Part shown: positions 1 through 5,119 of the stretch, in pieces
Position numbering within the stretch: the first letter of the stretch is position 1
Layout of the letters: every line of letters begins with the position of its first letter
Assembly (NCBI GenBank): GCA_024679435.1
Contig: JAIBDK010000195.1
Span: 1 to 5,119 of the forward strand
Length of the DNA: 5,119 nucleotides
Reading direction: 5' to 3'
Origin: Gammaproteobacteria bacterium
GTDB taxonomy: Bacteria > Pseudomonadota > Gammaproteobacteria > Arenicellales > Poriferihabitantaceae
Made by a program: the position numbers and the translations under genes
The notes under the pieces: generated by a model
Seen by the model: the letters and a program-made list of their open reading frames with translations, nothing else
What the model was told of the DNA's origin: nothing
The model's database searches: none

Positions 1-557
1 AGTGGTGTCATACTACCTTTGTAATTAAACAGCTCGGATCCGAAGCGACTTCTTCGACTCCGGATAAATTTGTCGATAGCGGGGTTTTTGTGTTGTTGGT
101 ACATGCTTGTCATATGGAATTCTGAAAACAAAGCCATGCCAAGAAACTCCAGGCTAGTAAAATGAGGCGCTAGAATGATGATGTTCTGGTTTTGTTCGAG
201 CAGTTTTTCAAGCTCTTTTCGACTGCTGCTGAGCAATAGCCTTTCACCCCGTTTTGGCGAAGCCCACCAAGCTATCGTCATTGTAAATACGCCGGTTACA
301 AGATAGTGAAAATGTTTGCGTGCCAGCTTGCGAACTTCAACCGCAGTCTTGTCGGGGAAGCAGGTGCTTAAATTTTTGATCGTTATTTTTCGGCGCGAAC
401 TTGCCAGCCAGAAAGCCACCTCCCCAAAAATGACGCCAAAAAAATGTAATAGAGGAAGCGGGAGTATCGAAATTGCCCGCAGAATGCAAATAACTATACT
501 CAGACTGATTTTATGGTCAGCTGACCCGTTGGTTCTGGGAGTAGTAAGTTTGCGCAT
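1..557 (-). CDS. LpxL/HtrB-family lipid A acyltransferase, C-terminus cut by window edge
   Basis: Reading the minus strand from an ATG at 557 gives 185 codons with no stop before the window edge. Members of this family transfer an acyl chain from acyl-ACP to a lipid A precursor at the inner membrane and are usually about 300 residues, so roughly the last 110-120 are missing. Seen here: a basic N-terminus, one hydrophobic segment (about residues 18-50), the family-typical KNLSTCFPDK stretch (61-70), and APHFTSLE (130-137), which fits the HX4(D/E) catalytic motif with H132 and E137. A conserved segment around YQQHKNPAIDKFI (153-165) follows. The ATG is the first possible start after an in-frame stop at 606-608; I see no good Shine-Dalgarno before it. 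The gene runs divergently from the permease. It could be an LpxL or LpxM paralogue, or an acyltransferase of another lipid such as ornithine lipid or a flexirubin-type product; the family is secure, the substrate is not. Confidence 0.88.
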   Translation of the reverse strand, partial: MRKLTTPRTNGSADHKISLSIVICILRAISILPLPLLHFFGVIFGEVAFWLASSRRKITIKNLSTCFPDKTAVEVRKLARKHFHYLVTGVFTMTIAWWASPKRGERLLLSSSRKELEKLLEQNQNIIILAPHFTSLEFLGMALFSEFHMTSMYQQHKNPAIDKFIRSRRSRFGSELFNYKGSMTP

Positions 558-607
558 GGATAGGTTGAGGTTCGGCGAGGTGTTCGATAGAAAAAATTTA
601 CGTGCCT

Positions 608-613
608 ATCATA
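608..613 (-). promoter_or_regulatory. Possible -10 box for the acyltransferase gene
   Basis: The minus strand reads TATGAT here, five of six matches to the sigma70 -10 consensus, about 50 bases upstream of the acyltransferase ATG. No recognisable -35 hexamer lies 16-19 bases upstream; that space is taken by the inverted repeat at 624-646. This may be an activator-dependent promoter or a chance match. Confidence 0.25.
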
Positions 614-623
614 GAATTTTAGG

Positions 624-646
624 TGTCAGAATCACAGTATCTGACA
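624..646. promoter_or_regulatory. Inverted repeat, candidate operator between divergent genes
   Basis: TGTCAGA (624-630) and TCTGACA (640-646) form a perfect 7-bp inverted repeat with a 9-base centre. The arm centres are 16 bases apart, compatible with a dimeric regulator contacting two major grooves about 1.5 helical turns apart. The right arm contains the CTGACA used as -35 box of the plus-strand promoter, and the left arm sits just upstream of the minus-strand -10 candidate, so a bound protein could affect both genes. No regulator gene is visible to assign to it. Confidence 0.35.
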
Positions 647-669
647 GAACATTGCTACAATGCTAAAAT
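641..669 (+). promoter_or_regulatory. Sigma70-type promoter with extended -10, upstream of the permease
   Basis: CTGACA (641-646; consensus TTGACA), a 17-base spacer, then TAAAAT (664-669; consensus TATAAT). TG at 661-662 plus one base directly before the -10 box makes it an extended -10. This is the best promoter match in the gap. Transcription would start near 676, leaving a leader of about 214 bases before the GTG of the permease. The -35 box overlaps the inverted repeat, which suggests repression or modulation at this site. Confidence 0.5.
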
Positions 670-703
670 CACTGTGCGCAAGCATCGGTACATCAGCATG
701 AAA

Positions 704-746
704 CCTATCGAGATTTGATATCAGGTTTTCTATCAGTGGAGATAGG
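704..746 (+). other. Predicted stem-loop in the permease leader
   Basis: An outer stem pairs CCTATC (704-709) with GATAGG (741-746), and an inner stem pairs TGATA (716-720) with TATCA (731-735), separated by an internal loop of 6 and 5 bases. A T-rich stretch follows at about 750-765. The stems are AU-rich and a competing small hairpin (730-734 with 741-745) is possible, so stability is uncertain. It matches no RNA family I recognise. Confidence 0.3.
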
Positions 747-794
747 CATTGATTTTCTTGTTTTTAGCAGGTTGACTTTGCTTGTTACTGTTTC

Positions 795-851
795 TTGCAA
801 TTGACTCTGTATTCAATTTCCGGTCCGTTTGTCCGGAGTCTGAGTCTGCAA
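795..851 (+). other. Predicted bulged stem plus GC-rich hairpin in the permease leader
   Basis: TTGCA (795-799) pairs with TGCAA (847-851) and GACTC (803-807) pairs with GAGTC (842-846), giving ten base pairs interrupted only by a 3-base bulge (800-802). Enclosed within is a second hairpin, TCCGG (819-823) with CCGGA (833-837), extendable by a T-G wobble (818 with 838). The element ends 27 bases before the Shine-Dalgarno. Without a T-tract it is not a terminator. A tandem GAGTCT repeat (836-847) offers alternative pairing of GACTC with 836-840. It could be a cis-regulatory RNA or a chance fold. Confidence 0.35.
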
Positions 852-878
852 TATTAACTATAAACACAGGTTTACGAT

Positions 879-882
879 AGGA
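879..882 (+). promoter_or_regulatory. Shine-Dalgarno AGGA deciding the GTG start of the permease
   Basis: AGGA lies 7 bases before GTG at 890. An in-frame stop (TAG, 878-880) overlaps this site, so GTG is the first possible start of the reading frame. The next candidate, an ATG at 920-922, has no comparable site and would remove the start of the first membrane segment. Confidence 0.6.
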
Positions 883-889
883 TTATTTA

Positions 890-2749
890 GTGCCTGAAAC
901 GCTTAGTCTGACACTTGAAATGGGAGTTGTCCTTGGGATTCTGGTGATCACTATTTATCTTTTTGCCTTTGAAGTGGTCAGGGTGGACGTGGCGGCAATT
1001 TCAATTATGGTCCTGATCGGACTGACTTCATTGGTCCCGGGTTATGACGGGCTTGTCCCTCCGACAATGTTATTCAGTGGTTATTCCAGTAATGCGGTGA
1101 TTTCTATTATTGCGGTGATGATCATTGGCGCAGGTCTGGATCGCACTGGTGTGATGGGACAGTTGGCCAACAAAATTCTTAAGTTCGGTGGTAGCACTGA
1201 AAGTAGAGTCATCGTGATCATTTCCAGTGTTGTCGGTATGATTTCAAGTTTTCTGCAAAATATCGGCGCTGCGGCACTTTTTCTTCCTGTTGTAAACAGA
1301 ATTGCAAGAAGAGGGAATCTGCCAATTTCACGGTTGCTTATGCCCATGGGGTTTTGTGCCATCCTTGGGGGCACCATCACCATGGTAGGTTCGAGTCCCT
1401 TGATTTTATTAAATGATCTGATCATTAACTCTAATGAGGCAGTGCCGGATCGGAATAAGATGGAACAGTTCGGTCTGTTCTCGGTTACACCCATCGGGGT
1501 TACACTGTTATTGTGCGGAATCGCCTATTTTGTGTTTCTGGGCAGGTTTGTTCTTCCCGTTATTCAGGATAAGCCGGGTGAATCTGGAAATATGCTTAAG
1601 TATTTTCGCGAGGTTTACGGCATAGAAGGTGAGGTGTATGAATGTGTGGTTACCCGTGAAAGTTCGTTAATCGCCAGAACACTGTCTGAAATTGATGCGG
1701 CGGGGCGAGCAGGGTGGATAATCGCCATACGTAATGGAAACGAACTGGTGGTTGCACCTCGAGGCGATACGGAATTCTGGGTTGGCAGCGAATTGGCTAT
1801 CATGGGCAAGCGGGAAGCGGTTTATGATTTTGCCGAAGAGTATGCGCTGTCCATTAAAAACGAAATGGAAGTCTTTTCCGAAATTTTAAGCCCTAGCAGC
1901 GCTGGCATTGCTGAAGTGGTCATTCCACCCGATTCCTCCCTCATAGGGAAAACTGTGCGTGATATTCATATTCGAAATCGCCATGATGCAACAGTATTGT
2001 CAGTTTTTCGCGCTGATGACGTAATAGATGTCGGCATTACTGACCTTATTCTTCAGTCGGGTGATACTTTGGTGCTGCACGTAAAGTGGAAAAACCTCAG
2101 TGATATTGCAGATCAAAGAAATGATTACGTAGTGGTGACCGACTTTCCGAGAGAGGATGAAAGGCCGGAAAAACTAAAATATGCGGCTGGATTTTTTGCT
2201 CTGACTCTGGTTTTGGTGATTTTTACTGAGATGCGACTATCCACCGCGCTGATGACAGGTGCGGTGGGAATGATTCTATCCGGGGTAATCAAAATTGAGG
2301 AAGCCTATAGCGCTATAGGTTGGCAAAGTGTATTTCTATTAGCCAGTCTGATTCCCCTGGGTATAGCGGTGGAAAATAGTGGCACCGCAGCATGGATAGC
2401 GCAGGAGGTACTTTATTATCTTGGTGACGTTTCAGTCTGGGTGTTGCAGATTGTTATTGCCACGATGGCAACCCTGTTCACTCTCGTAATGTCGAATGTT
2501 GGGGCAACCGTGCTGCTGGTGCCGCTGGCTATTAACATTGCTATTGGTGTAGGAGCAGATCCTGCTGTCTTTGCCCTGACGGTAGCGCTGGCTACTTCAA
2601 ATTCATTTTTAATCCCAACCCATCAAGTTAATGCGCTTATCATGGGTCCGGGCGGTTATCAGGTTTCTGACTTTATGAAAGCCGGGAGCATCATGACGAT
2701 TATGTTTATTCTGGTAGTCGTTGGAATGCTGAACCTACTTTACATGTAG
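890..2749 (+). CDS. SLC13-family (divalent anion:Na+ symporter-like) permease with two internal RCK_C domains
   Basis: A 619-residue inner-membrane protein, starting at GTG. Hydrophobic segments fall at about residues 10-50, 66-85, 106-137, 152-178 and 197-225, then a soluble middle part (about 228-425), then more segments from about 430 to 618. The halves look like inverted repeats of the same fold: QNIGAA (123-128) and VGSSP (166-170) in the first correspond to SNVGAT (535-540) and IPTHQVN (575-581) in the second; in the family these regions bind Na+ and the anion. The middle part fits two consecutive RCK_C (TrkA_C) domains (about 245-315 and 335-410), often seen in putative permeases like E. 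coli YfbS. The C-terminal GPGGYQVSDFMKAG (586-599) is typical of this group. Relatives carry sulfate, dicarboxylates, citrate or unknown substrates, so the substrate cannot be named. It has its own promoter and a long leader, and it converges on the fumarase gene. Confidence 0.9.
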   Translation: MPETLSLTLEMGVVLGILVITIYLFAFEVVRVDVAAISIMVLIGLTSLVPGYDGLVPPTMLFSGYSSNAVISIIAVMIIGAGLDRTGVMGQLANKILKFGGSTESRVIVIISSVVGMISSFLQNIGAAALFLPVVNRIARRGNLPISRLLMPMGFCAILGGTITMVGSSPLILLNDLIINSNEAVPDRNKMEQFGLFSVTPIGVTLLLCGIAYFVFLGRFVLPVIQDKPGESGNMLKYFREVYGIEGEVYECVVTRESSLIARTLSEIDAAGRAGWIIAIRNGNELVVAPRGDTEFWVGSELAIMGKREAVYDFAEEYALSIKNEMEVFSEILSPSSAGIAEVVIPPDSSLIGKTVRDIHIRNRHDATVLSVFRADDVIDVGITDLILQSGDTLVLHVKWKNLSDIADQRNDYVVVTDFPREDERPEKLKYAAGFFALTLVLVIFTEMRLSTALMTGAVGMILSGVIKIEEAYSAIGWQSVFLLASLIPLGIAVENSGTAAWIAQEVLYYLGDVSVWVLQIVIATMATLFTLVMSNVGATVLLVPLAINIAIGVGADPAVFALTVALATSNSFLIPTHQVNALIMGPGGYQVSDFMKAGSIMTIMFILVVVGMLNLLYM

Positions 2750-2792
2750 AGAGTTTTATCCCGCTGTTGTCAAGTACGAGTGATCGAGGCCA

Positions 2793-4313
2793 TTAAATTG
2801 TTGGTATCGAAACCAGCAACTTTTTGTTCCACTCGGCAGGACCTGTGGTGTGAACAGATTCACCGTTACTGTCTACCGCTACGGTGACGGGCATTTCTTC
2901 TACTTCAAATTCGTAGATGGCTTCCATTCCAAGGTCTTCGAATGCAACGACTTTTGCGGATTTGATCGCTTTGGACACTAGATATGCGGCTCCCCCCACG
3001 GCGATCAGATATACTGATTTATTTGCACGAATCTGTTTTATAGTGTCTGCGCCACGTTCTGCTTTACCAATCATTCCCATAATCCCGGCCTGCTCAAGCA
3101 TCATAGAGGTAAACTTATCCATTCGTGTTGATGTGGTTGGTCCTGCGGGGCCAACAGCTTCATCTCCTACCGCATCGACGGGACCCACGTAGTAGATGAA
3201 TTTGTCGGTAAAATCCACCTCATTCGGCAAGACTTCGCCCCGTTCGTAATATTCTGCTATTCGTTTATGGGCGGCATCTCTTCCGGTAAGTATTTTGCCT
3301 GAGAGCAGCAATGTCTGACCCGGCCGCCAATTCTGTATATCTTGTCGCGTAAGGGTATCCAGATTTATGGACAAAGTTTCATCATTTTTCTGTTGACTGA
3401 TTACAGGCCAGTCTTCGAGTTTGGGTTGCACGAGGACAGCCGGGCCTGATCCGTCAAGCGTAAAGTGTGCGTGCCGTGTGGCGGCGCAATTAGGTATCAT
3501 TGCGATAGGCAAGGATGCGGCATGAGTCGGGTATTCGTTGATTTTTATATCCAGAACCGTGGTCACGCCACCCAGACCCTGCGCACCGATTCCCAGTTGG
3601 TTTACCTTTTCAAATAGCTCCAGGCGCAATTCTTCCAAAGGGGAAGAGGGTCCACGGTCAATTAACTCCTGTATGTTGATGGGAGCCATTAAAGATTCCT
3701 TTGCCATCACCATGGCTTTTTCTGAGCTACCTCCAATTCCGATCCCCAATACACCGGGGGGGCACCAACCGGCGCCCATTTTTGGGACGGTTTCAAGAAC
3801 CCAGTCGACGATACTGTCACTTGGATTAAGAATTTCAAACTTACTTTTATTTTCGGATCCACCGCCTTTGGCGGAAACGACGATATCGACCTTATCGCCT
3901 TCAATCATTTCGACATGAATCACGGCAGGAGTATTGTCTTTTGTGTTTTTCCTGGGCCCAATTGGTGGCGAAACGATGGAAGCCCGCAGTGGATTATCGG
4001 GATTCATATACGCCCTCCGCACGCCTTCGTTAATCATATCGTTGAGTGACATTGATGTCTCCCAGCTAACTTGCATGCCGACCTTTACAAATATCACTAC
4101 GATGCCGGTATCTTGACAGATAGGCCGTTTTCCCTCGGCGGACATTCTTGAATTAATCAAAATTTGGGATATCGCGTTTTTTGCGGTTTCTGACCTCTCA
4201 TTTTGATAGGCCTTATACATGGCATCTACAAAATCTTTTGAGTGATAAAAAGAAATATATTGAAGTGAATCAGCGATGCTATCGATGAGATCGGATTGTT
4301 TTATTAGCGTCAT
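2793..4313 (-). CDS. fumA: Fumarate hydratase, class I (oxygen-labile [4Fe-4S] fumarase)
   Basis: A 506-residue cytoplasmic enzyme that interconverts fumarate and L-malate in the TCA cycle. It has the single-chain class I layout: N-terminal Fumerase domain (about 11-285) followed by Fumerase_C (about 290-495). The three cysteines that fit the cluster ligands are C66 (in ICQDTG), C184 (in GWCPPGV) and C276 (in PNCAATRH). By analogy with the Leishmania class I enzyme, recalled from memory, D68, R110, H264, R345, T393 (catalytic base), R397 and K417 are the active-site residues, and all are present with matching spacing. KGGGSEN (149-155) is another family signature. Length and motifs resemble the roughly 507-residue Pseudomonas type more than E. 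coli FumA/FumB (548), so the symbol is by class, not strict orthology. A promoter lies just upstream; a weak AGG (about 11 bases before ATG) is the only Shine-Dalgarno candidate. The gene stands alone, convergent with the permease and divergent from the transglycosylase. It appears intact. Confidence 0.97.
   Translation of the reverse strand: MTLIKQSDLIDSIADSLQYISFYHSKDFVDAMYKAYQNERSETAKNAISQILINSRMSAEGKRPICQDTGIVVIFVKVGMQVSWETSMSLNDMINEGVRRAYMNPDNPLRASIVSPPIGPRKNTKDNTPAVIHVEMIEGDKVDIVVSAKGGGSENKSKFEILNPSDSIVDWVLETVPKMGAGWCPPGVLGIGIGGSSEKAMVMAKESLMAPINIQELIDRGPSSPLEELRLELFEKVNQLGIGAQGLGGVTTVLDIKINEYPTHAASLPIAMIPNCAATRHAHFTLDGSGPAVLVQPKLEDWPVISQQKNDETLSINLDTLTRQDIQNWRPGQTLLLSGKILTGRDAAHKRIAEYYERGEVLPNEVDFTDKFIYYVGPVDAVGDEAVGPAGPTTSTRMDKFTSMMLEQAGIMGMIGKAERGADTIKQIRANKSVYLIAVGGAAYLVSKAIKSAKVVAFEDLGMEAIYEFEVEEMPVTVAVDSNGESVHTTGPAEWNKKLLVSIPTI
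2798..2825 (+). terminator. Terminator-like hairpin for the permease, inside the 3' end of the fumarase gene
   Basis: On the plus strand TTGTTGGT (2798-2805) pairs with ACCAGCAA (2812-2819) around a 6-base loop: eight pairs including one T-G wobble. One C and then five Ts (2821-2825) follow. In the opposite direction the wobble becomes a C-A mismatch and the T-run is shorter, so the element favours the permease transcript. The stem is only moderately GC-rich, so it may be weak. It covers the last codons of the fumarase gene. No better hairpin is visible in the 43-base gap. Confidence 0.4.
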
Positions 4314-4357
4314 TCGGTTTTTGGCCTGTCGTTCGGGCTCGATTGTTCGGTCTGGTC

Positions 4358-4387
4358 TTTATAGCGTCAATATGTGGTTGAGGTCAA
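4358..4387 (-). promoter_or_regulatory. Sigma70-type promoter of the fumarase gene
   Basis: On the minus strand TTGACC (4387-4382; five of six to TTGACA) and TATAAA (4363-4358; five of six to TATAAT) are separated by 18 bases. Transcription would start near 4351, giving a leader of about 38 bases before the ATG at 4313. Position and match quality both support this as the main promoter. Confidence 0.6.
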
Positions 4388-4523
4388 ACAAATATGATCT
4401 GCGGATAGTAACGATAACTTTCAGCAAGAGTTAGCCTGTACGCTCATATTTATCTCATCCTCCAATAAACAATGTCGTACAATATGGGGCTTCCGTTAAA
4501 TACAATCGTGCCGGATTATTTTT

Positions 4524-5119
4524 TTGAAAAAAACGACGCTCAAAACCCTTTTCTTAGCGTTCGTGATCTGTGTTACTGCGCTTGCTTCTCCCTGGGTAAC
4601 CGCAGATCATATTCTGCCTACACATAGGCTCAATTGCAGTTCTGACTTCCCCTGCCCAAAGGAACTACAACGACGCATTGATTTCTGGATTCATGTTTTC
4701 AATGGGTGGTCAAAAACAAAGGCGATTTTCCATGACCCGAACAAGCCTGAGCGGGTTTACTCGGTAATAGATACGGGGCAAGGTTGCAGCAGTCGTGTTA
4801 AAAATACGCTTAATAAAGAGCGAAAACAGATAAAAACTAATCTTTATAACACTGCAAAGAAGCTTGAATCCGGGGCAAGCATGAACAAAAAGGAATCACA
4901 TTATGCGGCGTTGTTTTCCGGTTCAAAACCATCAGAGTTGCGAAAAGCTTCCGAAAACGTGCGCTGTCAAAGCGGAGTCAGGGATAGTTATCTTGCCGGC
5001 TTGAAAAGGTTCAATCGTTACAGCTATATGGTTGACAGTATTTTAGAGCAGTACCAGCTACCACCTGATATTCGCTATCTTCCATTTGTTGAATCTTCTT
5101 ATAATCCTGCGGCTTATTC
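4524..5119 (+). CDS. Secreted lytic transglycosylase (MltD-like, GH23/SLT), C-terminus cut by window edge
   Basis: Starting at TTG 4524, 198 complete codons run open to the window end. The first 27 residues are a clear signal peptide: a KK-TTLK basic start, a hydrophobic core, and a VTA cleavage site. C16 does not sit in a lipobox, so the protein is probably soluble in the periplasm rather than a lipoprotein. A region of about 130 residues follows with four cysteines (C38, C44, C88, C148), possible disulfides, and a charged helical stretch (about 91-145). From about 162 the SLT domain begins: FNRYSYMVDSILEQYQLP, then LPFVESSYNPAA, where E190 is the predicted catalytic glutamate. Such enzymes cleave murein to 1,6-anhydromuramyl products. 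The rest of the domain, and any LysM repeats, lie outside the window. The start is set by an in-frame stop at 4497-4499 and a weak GGA 8 bases before TTG; no ATG or GTG fits upstream. A possible -10 box (TACAAT, 4478-4483) has no -35 partner. Confidence 0.82.
   Translation, partial: MKKTTLKTLFLAFVICVTALASPWVTADHILPTHRLNCSSDFPCPKELQRRIDFWIHVFNGWSKTKAIFHDPNKPERVYSVIDTGQGCSSRVKNTLNKERKQIKTNLYNTAKKLESGASMNKKESHYAALFSGSKPSELRKASENVRCQSGVRDSYLAGLKRFNRYSYMVDSILEQYQLPPDIRYLPFVESSYNPAAY

Noticed and set aside
625..640. Possible CRP-like site on the minus strand (TGTGA half-site near the inverted repeat)
   Set aside because: Only one half matches; the second half at the right spacing does not resemble TCACA.
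316..666. Plus-strand open frame of 116 codons
   Set aside because: It lies antisense to the acyltransferase gene, its translation has no recognisable motif and an odd composition, and the minus strand carries clear family motifs.
698..718. Six-codon mini-ORF (MKPIEI) in the permease leader, possible leader peptide
   Set aside because: No Shine-Dalgarno precedes the ATG, and the peptide has no run of one amino acid that would suggest attenuation.
772..806. Two TTGACT hexamers (772-777 and 801-806) as -35 boxes for the permease
   Set aside because: Neither has a reasonable -10 box at 16-18 bases; the TATAAA at 859-864 is too far from both and has no -35 box of its own.
1081..1494. Minus-strand open frame of 137 codons inside the permease gene
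   Set aside because: It is a shadow of the permease reading frame; the permease motifs on the plus strand span this part and no independent family signal is visible.
3538..3918. Plus-strand open frame of 126 codons inside the fumarase gene
   Set aside because: It is antisense to conserved fumarase segments (including the GWCPPGV region); its Pro/Ser-rich translation is what a reversed coding frame typically gives.
4415..4433. TAACT / AGTTA inverted repeat in the gap before the transglycosylase gene
   Set aside because: Only 5 AT-rich pairs with a 9-base loop; expected by chance in a gap of this size.
4478..4506. Two TACAAT boxes (4478-4483 and 4501-4506) as promoters of the transglycosylase gene
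   Set aside because: No acceptable -35 hexamer lies upstream of either; only mentioned as a weak possibility in the gene entry.

Overview
The window comes from a Gram-negative bacterium, most likely a gammaproteobacterium of moderate GC content. The reasons are a lipid A-type (LpxL/HtrB-like) acyltransferase, a periplasmic lytic transglycosylase with an MltD-like catalytic start, a single-chain class I fumarase, and an SLC13-type permease carrying RCK_C (TrkA_C) domains. Nothing marks the region as mobile: I see no transposase, integrase, tRNA, CRISPR array or long repeat.

Layout from left to right. (1) Positions 1-557, minus strand: the N-terminal 185 residues of an LpxL/HtrB-family acyltransferase, cut by the window edge. 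(2) Positions 558-889: a 332-base gap between divergent genes. It holds a good plus-strand promoter (641-669), a perfect 7-bp inverted repeat overlapping its -35 box (624-646), a weak minus-strand -10 box, and a leader of about 214 nt with two predicted folds (704-746 and 795-851). (3) Positions 890-2749, plus strand: a GTG-started 619-residue SLC13-family permease. (4) Positions 2750-2792: a 43-base convergent gap. A terminator-like hairpin for the permease lies just past it, inside the 3' end of the next gene. (5) Positions 2793-4313, minus strand: a complete 506-residue class I [4Fe-4S] fumarase with all expected cysteines and active-site residues. (6) Positions 4314-4523: a 210-base divergent gap with a good sigma70-type promoter for the fumarase. 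(7) Positions 4524-5119, plus strand: a TTG-started secreted lytic transglycosylase, cut by the window edge shortly after its catalytic glutamate.

The four genes are each transcribed separately (divergent, convergent, divergent), so no operon is visible. Two genes concern the envelope (lipid A acylation, murein cleavage) and two concern metabolism (permease, fumarase). The permease could carry a dicarboxylate, which would suit a fumarase neighbour, but convergent orientation gives only weak support. The coding content is ordinary. The part most worth a second look is the structured, palindrome-containing leader of the permease.
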